From NCBI GenBank assembly GCA_018812265.1, contig JAHJDG010000168.1, positions 1 to 41,008 of the forward strand: a stretch of 41,008 nt of DNA, written 5' to 3'. Below are positions 32,901 through 41,008 of the stretch, piece by piece. The notes beneath the pieces were generated by a model. That model made no database searches. It worked only from the letters and a program-made list of their open reading frames with translations, and was not told where the DNA came from. This DNA is from a bacterium (lineage in GTDB: Bacteria > Electryoneota > RPQS01). How positions within the stretch are numbered: the stretch's first letter is position 1; every line of letters begins with the position of its first letter. The translations under genes and the position numbers were made by a program.

Positions 32901-34562
32901 GGGGCGTCGGGAATGATCGCCCCGTTCTGGGATGACCTTCGTATTCCGCCCGCCTCGTCGCCCTCCCGAAGCAGCGACCAAGCACAGAGAAACGAAGTGG
33001 CTATTGACGAAGGTCACTATTTAGCCGTAAAGGCGGAGATTGAGGTCATCGAACAACGGTTGGCGGCCGCCACAGAGGACGAAAATCTTGAACCGTTGAA
33101 AAATCGTTTGGCGCAGCTCTACGAAGAACTCGGCGTCACGCCAAATGCACGGCAGCACGGCAACAGCCTGGATCAAGGCGGAGAGACCTGCGCAAACGCC
33201 ACCGTAATCTCGGGCGAGTCGGTTTCAGTCTCGGGGACTTTGGGCGCAACGGATGATTGTGTGTACCTGCGTCCCTACTTCGATGTATTCTACCGCTACA
33301 CGGTTCCTTCCACCGGACAGTATCAGATTGACATGTGTACCAGCGCCGGGGACACGTACCTTCGCCTGTGGACGGATGGAACGTGTTGTTCCGGCTCGAC
33401 CGTGTACGAAGATGACGCGTGCGGCGATTTGGATCCTCTCAGGCAAATCGGTTTGACGGCGGGTCAGATCGTGTATATCGAGTGCGGAATGTACAGCAGC
33501 ACGGGCACGCCGGGCGCATACAACCTGCACATCAATTTGCTCGGGAATCCCTGTGACAACGCCCGGATCATTCCCAGCATTCCGGCCAGTTTTGACAGCA
33601 CAACGAGCGGTTCGCCCGCGATTTATACCCCGCAATTGTGTGGATCAGGTAATTCGCCGGATGTTTTCTATCAGTACACACCAGCCGTCGTGGAAACGGT
33701 AACCATCACTACCTGCTTGGGAACCACAAGTTTCGACACCCGGTTGGTGGTATTCGAAGACGGTGTGGAGATTGCCTGCAGCGATGATGACTGCTCCAAC
33801 GGCACAATCTTTCCGAACAATGACTTGGCCAAGATTGACTTCCTGATCTTGAATCCCGGCCACACCTATTGCATTGACGTCACCGGATATAGTTCCGGTT
33901 ATTCCGGCAACTACACGTTGAGCATTCACCACTATACACCGGAAGGCGTGTATACGTATCATGACGCGGCCAACCATCGTTTCATCGTCGAGTGGAGCAA
34001 CATATTCAAGTGGTCGGGCAGCTCAACACTGGTGGATGAGACGTTCCAAGTCATTCTCTATCAGCCAGGCTACCCAACGACCCCCACCGGCGACGGTGAG
34101 ATACTGTTCCAATATGAGACCTGCAACAACACGCCGGATGCCTACGCGTCGAACGACTATGCAACGGTGGGAATCGAGAATTTCACCCAGACGGACGGAG
34201 TCCTGTACAGCTACTGGAACCTGACGAGTCCCTACATTCCGGGCGCGGCAACTATGACGAGCGGGCGGGCGATTCTGTTTACGACGGAGAAGACCGCCGT
34301 AATTCCCGCCGATCCCAAGGCACCGGAGAATCTGACCGCCATTTCGGGCGGCGGGGGCGTCGTCTTGCGGTGGAACGCGGTCACCGAGGACATCAACGGG
34401 AATCCGGTCTCGAACGTGCAGTACAACATTTACCGGGGAGCGACTCCCGATTTCACACCGGGCGCGGGTACGTACGTTACCACCGTGACCGACACGTTCT
34501 ATACGGATTCACCGTTGCCCGGCACGACAAACTTCTATGTCGTGGAAGCGGAGACTCCGTGA
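29922..34562 (+). CDS. Giant secreted C25 (gingipain-like) protein with a nested PPC module
   Basis: 1,546 residues. The ATG at 29922 follows GGAGGTTTGGAG and begins a signal peptide (MRLRGLLSLLLLCVC ... AWG). A pro-region is followed by a C25-like fold at about 225-570: TYIIIIANN, YVCIMGDHDGTYAVP, DMLPDIAIGRFS, WAYRGYLDMNLF, LTLTCSTNDF (C467) and LLGDPALGVF. The His of the gingipain GHG is Tyr438 here (YRGY). Ig-like repeats with PGESGQIWV follow. From about 899 (GYWAFDNT) comes a beta-sandwich with FYGQDFNDITICSNGWIAMG and APFWDDL. It is interrupted at about 1012-1341 by a module with helix, SLDQ and two PPC-like domains, then resumes at GVYTYHDAANHRFIVEWS. The C-terminus is Fn3-like. No sorting tail is seen. 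Confidence 0.88.
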   Translation: MRLRGLLSLLLLCVCSGMAWGSWISVDSVVPDQPMQMTVRSDIANSWHVELTVPGVNIESVTVPEGTFDLVGLPDCLAAGLDGEPDLPVYGRLIGLQHRGDPEIEILSEEWIDLDGTFDVPFNREGSDAARRAAVNATRNEFLPTSPYELSSRQVIGGVSVAALNVRPVQYNPVQRTVRVLRNVSLRIRETGPSAVPTRPITETTASLLRPLMPNWSTLSLDDIVVRGTYIIIIANNSLKTNLADFATWHNRKGHRVEWGSPDSISSWTTTGIKSFIQRRYNDANPPLEYVCIMGDHDGTYAVPAWSSPDDNDWEYARLDGTDMLPDIAIGRFSFGTTTELAPQIVKTLNYERSPAPPNVATKPNWYKAGGVCGDYHNDTYISTIQTARWIRMRMLEAGYTNSSIDTLYWTNYHGNVSAADMETSIESGVSLWAYRGYLDMNLFSAANADALSNQSGNWPFILTLTCSTNDFMSGDDICEHLMHPINYPSGGAIATIGQSSLSTNTRSNNIMTNGAVQGLLREGIHTTGGCLNRAKLEMYLNYPTDSSMVHRFLGYTNLLGDPALGVFTDTPDTLFVNNPSSISVGTNYLTLTVTDLGSQPVEGAYVNLVKGSEVYMGDWTNASGQVTINFSTTTAESLYVTASKHNYRPAMNRLWVGTATRFVSPATGSFPSAEPGQVVALTLSLKNWGTSSAGGVEATLSTSDPYITGISDNYESYGTIAAGGTVTRTSAFTFTVSSYAPAGHVLQFTLTVNDNLANTWLSTVPISISNGDFEYSTHGLTGVGDGVLDPGESGQIWVRFQNLGTRATPAGLTGYLSCQNSAVTITDNAGVFPSATAGGTCDNQGDPFGITATANAYPGERIPLVCTFPLSSGFSDTVRFNVYIGSIASNAPTPPDEYGYWAFDNTDVAYDKHPTYSWMEIDPREGGSGSAVALTDDNDGGDVSTTVSLPFSFRFYGQDFNDITICSNGWIAMGADQVEHTDFRNYNIPSASGASGMIAPFWDDLRIPPASSPSRSSDQAQRNEVAIDEGHYLAVKAEIEVIEQRLAAATEDENLEPLKNRLAQLYEELGVTPNARQHGNSLDQGGETCANATVISGESVSVSGTLGATDDCVYLRPYFDVFYRYTVPSTGQYQIDMCTSAGDTYLRLWTDGTCCSGSTVYEDDACGDLDPLRQIGLTAGQIVYIECGMYSSTGTPGAYNLHINLLGNPCDNARIIPSIPASFDSTTSGSPAIYTPQLCGSGNSPDVFYQYTPAVVETVTITTCLGTTSFDTRLVVFEDGVEIACSDDDCSNGTIFPNNDLAKIDFLILNPGHTYCIDVTGYSSGYSGNYTLSIHHYTPEGVYTYHDAANHRFIVEWSNIFKWSGSSTLVDETFQVILYQPGYPTTPTGDGEILFQYETCNNTPDAYASNDYATVGIENFTQTDGVLYSYWNLTSPYIPGAATMTSGRAILFTTEKTAVIPADPKAPENLTAISGGGGVVLRWNAVTEDINGNPVSNVQYNIYRGATPDFTPGAGTYVTTVTDTFYTDSPLPGTTNFYVVEAETP

Positions 34563-35067
34563 TCCCGAAATGATGACAACGGGACATGGCAGATGACATG
34601 CGAAGGGCCCGGGAATTCCCCCGGGCCTCTTGCGAAATAAATCTATCCAATCGGATAGGTTGTTATACGAGACAATTGAGATCAATCGGAAGTGATTGAT
34701 TAATGGGGAGTGGAAGTCCGCGCCTCACGGCCTTTTCTTTGCACGTTGACGCAACTCGATTGTGCCGGTGAAGACGGTCTTCATGGACAAGAGAAAGGAT
34801 ACGGCGCCGGAGTATTCCCGACCCGTGCCATGTCCACTTATTCCCGCCCGAAAAAGCGGCCTTTCCGCGAGGATTGAACCGCCTCCCATGCGGTCTACTG
34901 ACCCGAACCAAGCCGGGACCGGTCACAACTTGTAATGTTGTCACGACTTGTCGGCTCACCGGGGAGACGTATCCGTCGAGTGAGACGGTTGCATCTACAC
35001 CGGAGTTATGCTAAATTATTCGAGTTTTGCAGCAGGAAAACCGTCAACTTTGCAACTGAGTGAGATC
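34563..35067. other. Intergenic region between the two giant C25-like genes
   Basis: About 500 bp. It begins with the hairpin at 34606-34630 and has nothing else I can name. The 98-codon minus-strand frame at 34663-34959 shows no family features and no ribosome site. The second gene has its own signal peptide, and the terminator-like hairpin suggests it has its own promoter. Confidence 0.55.
34606..34630 (+). terminator. Terminator-like hairpin after the first giant C25-like gene
   Basis: 8-bp stem GGCCCGGG/CCCGGGCC with loop AATTCC, 43 bp past the stop codon. The following TCT is only a weak T-rich tail. Confidence 0.5.
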
Positions 35068-38000
35068 ATGGAATCTTGTCGCGGTCGGTTTCGATTTTCT
35101 CGTTGGTCAGTTTTAATCGTCGTCTTGTTGTCAGCTTTGGCTTGGCACGGCACGGCTGAGGCAGTCACCCAGAAGAGCGTCATGAGCGCCAAGAATCCGG
35201 CAGATTTCTACCGTTTGCCGGGTCCACAAGCCGTTCGAGAGATGCCGTCGGAGCTCCTGAACCCCAATCCGGAAGCGGTGCGAATCCGTTTCTACAATCC
35301 GCCGCTTGAGCTTGGCACCACCGAGATTGAAGGCATCGTGTATAACACCATCCGGCTGACGGGAGAAGCCGCGACGTTTGAGCCGGGCGCGCCCGACGTA
35401 CCGCGCGTGACGCGGCTCATTATGATCGGCAACACCGGCAACGTGGAGCTGTCGGTGGCCAATCAATCCTACACGGTCACGTCCAACGCGAATATATCTC
35501 CCCGGCAGATGCTGACGGGCGACACGGATGCTCCTGCGGGAGGAATCGTACCGCCCGATCCCGAGATCTACGGGATGAACGACTGGTTCCCTTCGACCGT
35601 CGTAGAGATCAGCCAGCCGGCCACGCTCCGGGACTTGCGTTTCGTGGTACTCCAGATCCATCCCGTTCAGGTGAATCCGGTCACGCAGGAACTGCGCGTC
35701 TACGACAATATCGAAGTCCTGATCTCGAACACGGGCGGCGTCGGGCCGAATGAGATTCCCTACACTCCGGTCTCGATCAGTCCCGATTTCAAGAAGCTGT
35801 ATCGGTCCTTCGACAATTTCGAGGGCAGCTATCTGGACCAGCTCCCCGTATTGCCCGGTAAGTATCTGGCGATCTGTCCGGACGCCAGCACTTCCATTGC
35901 CCAGACGCAGAAGCTGGTCAACTGGAAGAAGCAGCGGGGATTGGACGCCTACTACGCCACCACGACCCAAACGGGAACCTCCTCCTTGAATATTCGGACC
36001 TACATTCGCAACGAATTTCTCGCGTCGGGTGGAACACTTGAATACGTCTGCCTGGTGGGAGATCCGGACGGTTCGACGGGCTTTAACTTGACGAGCTCGG
36101 GGGATCTCGACAACTATTTCGGAGTGATGAATCCGGGGGAAGGCGAAAATCCCGATCCGGTTCCGGATATTGCCATCGGCCGCCTTTCCTGCGGTTCGGG
36201 CGATGAACTGAGCGCGACGGTTGCCAAGACGGTCAATTACGAATCGGCTCCCTACACGGTCAATTCGGCTTGGTTCACCAGCGCGTGGTGCGGCGTTCAC
36301 ACGTATGCGGGCGGGGAAGATGTGCTGTCGAATCCGTCCACCAAGGAATACACGCGGCAAATCATGCTGCAACATGGCGTGGGTACCGTGTATTGGAACC
36401 AATACTACAACGGCATAACCACGAGCGACATTGGTCAACGTCTGGGCGCGGGCATCTCGGTATTCAACCATCGGATGTCGTGGATCGGTCAGATCTCGAC
36501 CACGGACGTGAACAACAACGCCCCCTATAACGCGATGTCCCCGTTCGTGATGTCCATAACCTGCGGAACCGGTGGCTTTGCCAGCGGCAGCTCCGTGTCC
36601 GAAGAGTGGCTGTGTCCTTCCACGAGTCCATCCCCCAGCAATCCGCGCGGCGCTATCGGATGTGTTGGATTGTATGGATCAGGTACACATGTCCAATATA
36701 ACAACATCCTTGACGCGGGCACGATGTGGGGCATCTACGTGTTGGACATCCAGAGCCAAGGGGTGGCGCTAATCGCGGGCAAGCTTGACCTTTACCGCAA
36801 CTACTACCTGACATCGCCGTCGTCCGTCGCCGATTTCTGCGAGTGGGCGAATCTGATGGGCGATCCGGCCGTACCGATCTGGCGGCACTTTCCGGTCACT
36901 CAGACGGTCACACGTCCGACCACAATCCGTCGCGGGACCAACAACGTGTCGCTACGCGTCGTCAACTCCCAGACCTCGCTGCCGGTCGAAGACGCCTTCG
37001 TTTGTCTGTGGAAAGGCACGGAAACGTACTCCCGCGGCTACACGAGCACCAATGGATACGTGAACCTTCCCTGCTCGACGTCCACCACGGGCTACCTGCG
37101 AGTGACCATCACCAAGGACGATCTGCGGCCATACGTTGATTCGATTCAGGTGGTCAGTGCAACGGCCTCTCTGGCGCTGAGCACGGTCATCGTAGACGAT
37201 GACAACATCGGCGGCACTATCGGTAACGGCAACGGTGTCATCAGTCCCGGTGAAACCGCCGATCTCACGATCCGGCTGACGAACACGGGCACGTCATCCA
37301 CAGTAACGGGCATTTCCGGTACTCTGCTCACTTCGTCGCCCGGCATTCAAATCACTCAAGCGACAAGTACCTATCCGAATATCACAGTGGGTGGAACGGG
37401 GAATCCCGTCACGCCGTTCCGGATTGTTGTCACGTCGGTGTTCCACAACGAGCCGGTGGCGCTCTTCTTGGCCCTTACATCCTCGGCGGGAGCGGAGACC
37501 GTGCGCGTGAATCTGACCCCGAGTGCGGCGGACGTGGAATACGTCAGCCATGCCTTCGGGGGTCCCGGCGGCAATACCGATCCCGGCGAATCGGGGAGCC
37601 TGATGGTCACGTTCCGCAACAGCGGCGCGCGGTCGCTGGTCAGCAGTCAGGCCGTGTTGAGAACCAACGACCCGAACATATACATCACCGATTCGCTGGC
37701 AAACTACGGCAACGTTAACGCGTTGGCCACGGCCACGAATAGCACCGATCCGTTCAGTATTCAGATCAGTCCGGGAACCTTCAACGGCCATCGAGCGGTG
37801 ATGGAACTGGTGGTGTGGGACGCCAACGGTTTTCGCGACAGCACGCTATTCGATAGCACGGACTTCTACACAACGGACTCGACTCTGTTCAGTCCGGTTG
37901 TGACGAATTTCTTCCTGACCATCGGCACGCGCACTTCGACCAGCCCGTCGGGACCGGATGCCTACGGCTATTATGCCTTCGACAATACCGAGACTCAACC

Positions 38001-40287
38001 GATGGGTTCGGGCGCGACGTATGAGTGGGTGGAGGTCGGCCCCGGCGGTCCGGGCACGTCGTTGAATTTCTCGGATACGGGAGACAATCTCGATGCCAGC
38101 ACGACCCTCACGTTGCCGTTCAATTTCACATTCTACGGTCAGACGTTCACTCAGATCACCGTTTGCACCAACGGCTGGCTGGCGTTCGGTTCGTATCCGA
38201 TCACGGATTACCGCAATTACCGGATGGGCACCTCGATCGGGCCGCCGTATATGGTGGCCGCCTACTGGGATGATCTGTGGATCAGCGGCACCAGCAATAA
38301 CGTGTACTACTACTATGATGCGACCGAGCACCGCTATATCGTGGAGTGGCGCGCGCGCACGCTGCACAGCCTGGTCAATGAATTCTTCGAGATCATTCTC
38401 TATGATCCGGCCTACTATCCGTCGGTGAGCGGAGACGGAAAGGTCAAGGTCCAATATCAGACCTGCACCCCCAGTTCGAATACCGGCGGGAGCAATGATA
38501 ACGCCTACGCTTCCGTGGGAATTCAGAACGGCGATCATTCGATCGGACTCGACTACTACTACGCCAATCAATACGGTCCGGGAGCGGCCACGCTGCAGAA
38601 CGGCCTGGCGATCATGTATACGACCGACGCGAGCGGGCAGCTGTTCTCTTCGGCGGAAGTGACGCTTCCGAACGGCGGTGAGAATTGGTACGTCGGGGAG
38701 ATTCACAACATCCAGTGGTACACCACCGGCGTTCAGGGTTTGGTTGACATCGAGCTGAATCGCAGCTACCCCGGCGGTGCCTGGCAAATGCTCTTTGAGG
38801 ATGCGATCAACGACGGTTCACAATCCTGGTCCGTATCCAGTCCGGCGGTATCGGGGACGGCGCGTATTCGGGTGACAAGCGTGTCGGATCCTTCGGTCGG
38901 CGACACGTCCGACACTTCGTTCAGCATTTCCACGCCGTCCATCACCCTGACGACACCCAACGGCGGCGAACAATATGCTCAAGGCTCCGGAATGGACATC
39001 ATCTGGTCCACCGTCGGCATCGGGCTGGTGCGCGTGGAGATCAATCGCAGCTATCCCTCGGCGAGCTGGGAAGAGGTTACGGCCCAAGCCGTCGGCAGTT
39101 ACTATTGGGTCGTCACGGATCCGCCGACGTCCACGGCTCGCATCCGCCTCACCGGAAGGACCGTTCCGACGGTGGGAGACACATCGGCGGCCAACTTCAC
39201 CATCGGAGTCCCGCCGGTCGTCGCTCACGTGGCTCGATCGGACGTGCAGCCGGGACCGGCACTCTTCGTGGCACAGGTCACCGATGACGTCCCCGGTTTC
39301 GTGACGCGGCTCCTCTACCGTGTAGAGGGCGCGCCTTCGTGGGATTCACTAACGTTTGCCACAACGGGTAATCCCGATGAATTCGCGGCCACGATTCCCA
39401 GCGTGAGTACCGGCACCTATGAGTACTATGTGCGAGCCATGGATCCGCAGGGATTGTTTGCTCGCGTCCCGGTATCGGGAACCTACTCATTTGACGTAGG
39501 GGCGTGGGGTGACGATTGTCTGGTCTATGACGACGGAACGGCAGAGAATTACAACTGGGTGAACGGACCCGGTTTCCAATGGGCTGTGAAATTCAATTCG
39601 GGCACGTATCCCTACATGCTCGCCGCCGGACGTTTTGCGATTTGTCCGACCACTCCGGGATCCATCCACGCCCCGATCGTGTTCCGCGTGCTCGACGCCG
39701 ACGGACCCGGCGGAATGCCCGGGAGCGTGCTGTTCGTGGACACGACCGGCTCGGCCGGAAACGTGATCGGCGGTCTTCCGTCGGGCGCGGCTTGGGCGGA
39801 GGTGGTCACTCGCGTGGGCGGGCAGCCCCTGCAACTCAACGGCCCGTTCTATCTGTCGGTGCAGAATATTGAACCGCGCATGTACCCGGTCGCGTTCGCG
39901 CACGACACGGCGGGCACCCGCAATAATCTTTCGTTCCTCTACGACGCCTGCGAAGAAACCTGGTTCAATGAGAACAACGGCCAGGAGAACAACCGGCCGG
40001 GGAATCGAATGATCCGCGCGTGCGGTTTGACTCTCGAAGCGGTGGAAGAAGTCGTCATATCGAGAACGGATAGCGCCGGCATAATCAGCGCCCGACTGCG
40101 TTGGATCTCAACGGGCGCGCCCTACTATAAGGTGTACAGCTCCGCCTCGGCTTCCGGTCCGTTCGACACATTGGAAGGAACCATAGCGGGAGTGCCCGTC
40201 GGAAACACGGTGATTTTCACGGATCAGGGCGCGGTCAGTGAAACGCTGAAACGATACTACCAGGTGATCGCGACCGACACACCGTAG
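35068..40287 (+). CDS. Giant secreted C25 (gingipain-like) protein, second paralogue
   Basis: 1,739 residues from the ATG at 35068, which starts the signal peptide (MESCRGRFRFSRWSVLIVV ... AEA). The frame is open from 35008, but that ATG has GGAG only 3 nt away and no signal peptide directly after it. C25-like segments: YLAICPDAS, LEYVCLVGDPDGS, VPDIAIGRLS, FNHRMSW (467-472 from N), SITCGTGGF with C499, and LMGDPAVPIW. Ser471 stands where gingipains have the catalytic His. Then come Ig-like repeats, an uninterrupted beta-sandwich at about 965-1190 (FYGQTFTQITVCTNGWLAFG, AAYWDDLW, HRYIVEWRA), two tandem Kre9/KNH-like repeats at about 1195-1385 (LPNGGENW, TPNGGEQY), and a C-terminal beta-rich part ending Fn3-like. 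No sorting tail is seen. Confidence 0.88.
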   Translation: MESCRGRFRFSRWSVLIVVLLSALAWHGTAEAVTQKSVMSAKNPADFYRLPGPQAVREMPSELLNPNPEAVRIRFYNPPLELGTTEIEGIVYNTIRLTGEAATFEPGAPDVPRVTRLIMIGNTGNVELSVANQSYTVTSNANISPRQMLTGDTDAPAGGIVPPDPEIYGMNDWFPSTVVEISQPATLRDLRFVVLQIHPVQVNPVTQELRVYDNIEVLISNTGGVGPNEIPYTPVSISPDFKKLYRSFDNFEGSYLDQLPVLPGKYLAICPDASTSIAQTQKLVNWKKQRGLDAYYATTTQTGTSSLNIRTYIRNEFLASGGTLEYVCLVGDPDGSTGFNLTSSGDLDNYFGVMNPGEGENPDPVPDIAIGRLSCGSGDELSATVAKTVNYESAPYTVNSAWFTSAWCGVHTYAGGEDVLSNPSTKEYTRQIMLQHGVGTVYWNQYYNGITTSDIGQRLGAGISVFNHRMSWIGQISTTDVNNNAPYNAMSPFVMSITCGTGGFASGSSVSEEWLCPSTSPSPSNPRGAIGCVGLYGSGTHVQYNNILDAGTMWGIYVLDIQSQGVALIAGKLDLYRNYYLTSPSSVADFCEWANLMGDPAVPIWRHFPVTQTVTRPTTIRRGTNNVSLRVVNSQTSLPVEDAFVCLWKGTETYSRGYTSTNGYVNLPCSTSTTGYLRVTITKDDLRPYVDSIQVVSATASLALSTVIVDDDNIGGTIGNGNGVISPGETADLTIRLTNTGTSSTVTGISGTLLTSSPGIQITQATSTYPNITVGGTGNPVTPFRIVVTSVFHNEPVALFLALTSSAGAETVRVNLTPSAADVEYVSHAFGGPGGNTDPGESGSLMVTFRNSGARSLVSSQAVLRTNDPNIYITDSLANYGNVNALATATNSTDPFSIQISPGTFNGHRAVMELVVWDANGFRDSTLFDSTDFYTTDSTLFSPVVTNFFLTIGTRTSTSPSGPDAYGYYAFDNTETQPMGSGATYEWVEVGPGGPGTSLNFSDTGDNLDASTTLTLPFNFTFYGQTFTQITVCTNGWLAFGSYPITDYRNYRMGTSIGPPYMVAAYWDDLWISGTSNNVYYYYDATEHRYIVEWRARTLHSLVNEFFEIILYDPAYYPSVSGDGKVKVQYQTCTPSSNTGGSNDNAYASVGIQNGDHSIGLDYYYANQYGPGAATLQNGLAIMYTTDASGQLFSSAEVTLPNGGENWYVGEIHNIQWYTTGVQGLVDIELNRSYPGGAWQMLFEDAINDGSQSWSVSSPAVSGTARIRVTSVSDPSVGDTSDTSFSISTPSITLTTPNGGEQYAQGSGMDIIWSTVGIGLVRVEINRSYPSASWEEVTAQAVGSYYWVVTDPPTSTARIRLTGRTVPTVGDTSAANFTIGVPPVVAHVARSDVQPGPALFVAQVTDDVPGFVTRLLYRVEGAPSWDSLTFATTGNPDEFAATIPSVSTGTYEYYVRAMDPQGLFARVPVSGTYSFDVGAWGDDCLVYDDGTAENYNWVNGPGFQWAVKFNSGTYPYMLAAGRFAICPTTPGSIHAPIVFRVLDADGPGGMPGSVLFVDTTGSAGNVIGGLPSGAAWAEVVTRVGGQPLQLNGPFYLSVQNIEPRMYPVAFAHDTAGTRNNLSFLYDACEETWFNENNGQENNRPGNRMIRACGLTLEAVEEVVISRTDSAGIISARLRWISTGAPYYKVYSSASASGPFDTLEGTIAGVPVGNTVIFTDQGAVSETLKRYYQVIATDTP

Positions 40288-40309
40288 GAATTCCCTTTTT
40301 GAGAAACAG

Positions 40310-40345
40310 CGACCCGGCCATGGCGGCCGGGTCGTTTTCTTTTCC
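40310..40345 (+). terminator. Strong intrinsic terminator of the second giant C25-like gene
   Basis: 10-bp perfect stem CGACCCGGCC/GGCCGGGTCG with loop ATGGC, followed by TTTTCTTTTCC, 23 bp after the stop. Confidence 0.85.
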
Positions 40346-40366
40346 TTCGGAAATGAATGCGAGTTG

Positions 40367-40762
40367 TTACTCGGGTACGACTTTATAGCCGTAAAGGTGA
40401 ATCCCTTCCGCACCATCATCGGCGATCTTACGGAACTCCACGCGCACTCTCATGCCGATTTTGACCTTATCGGGCGGGACGTCGGCGATCTGCGTAGTGA
40501 TGCGACCGCCTTCATCGAGCGCGATGATCGCCAAGGCATAAGGACTTTGTTTCTCGAAGCCGCTGGGAGCCACGCGGATGATGGTATAGGACAGGACTTC
40601 TCCGCCGTATTCCAGCTTGACCGGCTTGAAACGGCGATTGCCGTTGCCGGGTTCCACCAGCCGCGGCGGGAAGAAGACCTTGCCGGTCTTGGCAGATTTG
40701 GCCGCTTCGCCGCGATACCGCCGGGGAATTTCCCGCCAATAGCGGGCCGTGATCTGTGACAT
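40367..40762 (-). CDS. DUF35 OB-fold protein (thiolase partner) lacking the zinc-ribbon cysteines
   Basis: 131 residues with the DUF35 layout: an N-terminal helix and rubredoxin-like ribbon (RYWREIPRRYRGEAAKS, then TGKVFFPPRL), followed by an OB fold (VLSYTIIRVAPSGFE, SPYALAIIALDEGGRITTQI, KIGMRVRVEFRKI). DUF35 proteins bridge or channel acyl-CoA between thiolase and HMG-CoA-synthase-like enzymes or act in steroid side-chain enzymes. In relatives the ribbon is CxxCG...PPRxxCPxCG. Here all four Cys positions are replaced (AAKSAKTG and LVEPGNG), so no zinc can be held there. The thiolase gene lies directly upstream, 28 bp away. Confidence 0.85.
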   Translation of the reverse strand: MSQITARYWREIPRRYRGEAAKSAKTGKVFFPPRLVEPGNGNRRFKPVKLEYGGEVLSYTIIRVAPSGFEKQSPYALAIIALDEGGRITTQIADVPPDKVKIGMRVRVEFRKIADDGAEGIHLYGYKVVPE

Positions 40763-40789
40763 GTATCTGGTCTCCGTCGTTTGCGAGAT

Positions 40790-41008
40790 TTACTGAAGCG
40801 CCTTGAGGACGTGAACCACCCCGCTGCCGCCGCTGCCGCCCATGTTCTGAGCCAGTCCGATGCGGGCCTTGGAAAGCTGTCGTTCGCCAGCGTCATGGCG
40901 AAGCTGATGAGTCAGCTCCACGATTTGACCGATGCCGGTTGCACCCACCGGATGACCTTTGGACTTCAACCCGCCGGACGGGTTGATCGGCTTGGATCCG
41001 CGCAGAGC
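40790..41008 (-). CDS. Thiolase, C-terminal 72 residues (5' part beyond window)
   Basis: The visible part reads [20 protein letters not shown], then [29 protein letters not shown] and ends ALQ at [11 protein letters not shown] carries the catalytic His of the thiolase superfamily. The NMGGSGG ending without the CxG loop is characteristic of SCP-x-like/archaeal acetyl-CoA acetyltransferase-type thiolases, which are usually encoded next to DUF35. It is cut by the right edge, so the N-terminal Cys cannot be checked. Confidence 0.9.
   Translation of the reverse strand, partial: ALRGSKPINPSGGLKSKGHPVGATGIGQIVELTHQLRHDAGERQLSKARIGLAQNMGGSGGSGVVHVLKALQ

Noticed and set aside
34663-34959. 98-codon minus-strand frame between the two giant genes
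   Set aside because: The composition looks non-coding, there is no recognisable motif, and it is not linked to a start signal.

Overview
The window looks like a chromosomal piece from a Gram-negative bacterium of the FCB group (the wider Fibrobacteres-Chlorobi-Bacteroidetes neighbourhood, probably an uncultivated lineage). The grounds are large secreted proteins of the gingipain (peptidase C25) type, one of which ends in a C-terminal domain starting with an NFPNPFN motif, as in type IX secretion / Por sorting tails, plus moderately high GC and standard FCB-like housekeeping genes. The phylum is an inference; no rRNA gene is present.

Layout. (1) 1-7,906, minus strand: a compact housekeeping operon read from right to left: B12-binding mutase subunit, yebC, ruvC, ruvA, ruvB, queA, ispD, ispF, gltX and ddl. 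Many neighbours overlap by 4-11 nt. ddl has an in-frame TAA and runs off the left edge. A strong minus-strand terminator at 7,983-8,021 insulates this operon. (2) About 8,000-11,430: a visibly AT-richer accessory island with three unrelated-looking minus-strand genes (HNH-type, GIY-YIG-type and a protein with a HEPN-like R-N-x3-H motif). They sit among many short perfect palindromes, some with compensatory arm changes, and a near-consensus promoter that drives no recognisable gene. (3) 11,436-14,587, minus: dnaK, a carboxymuconolactone-decarboxylase-like protein and a SANT/Myb-like DNA-binding protein. (4) 14,748-19,042: a C25-like secreted protein with a sorting tail (minus) and a Cys-rich secreted protein with PPC-like domains (plus). 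(5) 19,069-24,643: envelope genes: methyltransferase, polysaccharide flippase and SppA-type protease (minus), and an O-antigen ligase/polymerase-like protein (plus). (6) 24,702-25,099: tRNA-Glu and tRNA-His behind a perfect-consensus sigma70 promoter. (7) 25,120-29,401, minus: a P-loop protein like cyclic 2,3-diphosphoglycerate synthetase, with an operator-like palindrome in its promoter, and an 896-residue GAF/PAS protein without an output domain. (8) 29,922-40,287, plus: two giant tandem C25-like secreted paralogues (1,546 and 1,739 residues). (9) 40,367-41,008, minus: a DUF35 OB-fold protein and the C-terminal end of a thiolase.

How the parts may work together. RuvABC forms one Holliday-junction module, IspD/IspF catalyse two steps of the MEP isoprenoid pathway, and the DUF35-thiolase pair is a known architecture for acyl-CoA condensing enzymes. 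The C25-like proteins and the Cys-rich protein share surface modules. The most striking case is an approximately 330-residue PPC-containing module, resembling the separate 17,609-18,985 protein, inserted inside a beta-sandwich domain that is uninterrupted in the neighbouring paralogue. All three C25-like proteins lack His at the position of the gingipain Gly-His-Gly motif but keep the Cys, so they may be non-proteolytic or use different chemistry.

The best candidates for something undescribed are the nested-module C25-like surface proteins and the palindrome-rich nuclease-like island with its orphan promoter. Both are inferences from reading the sequence; no searches were run.
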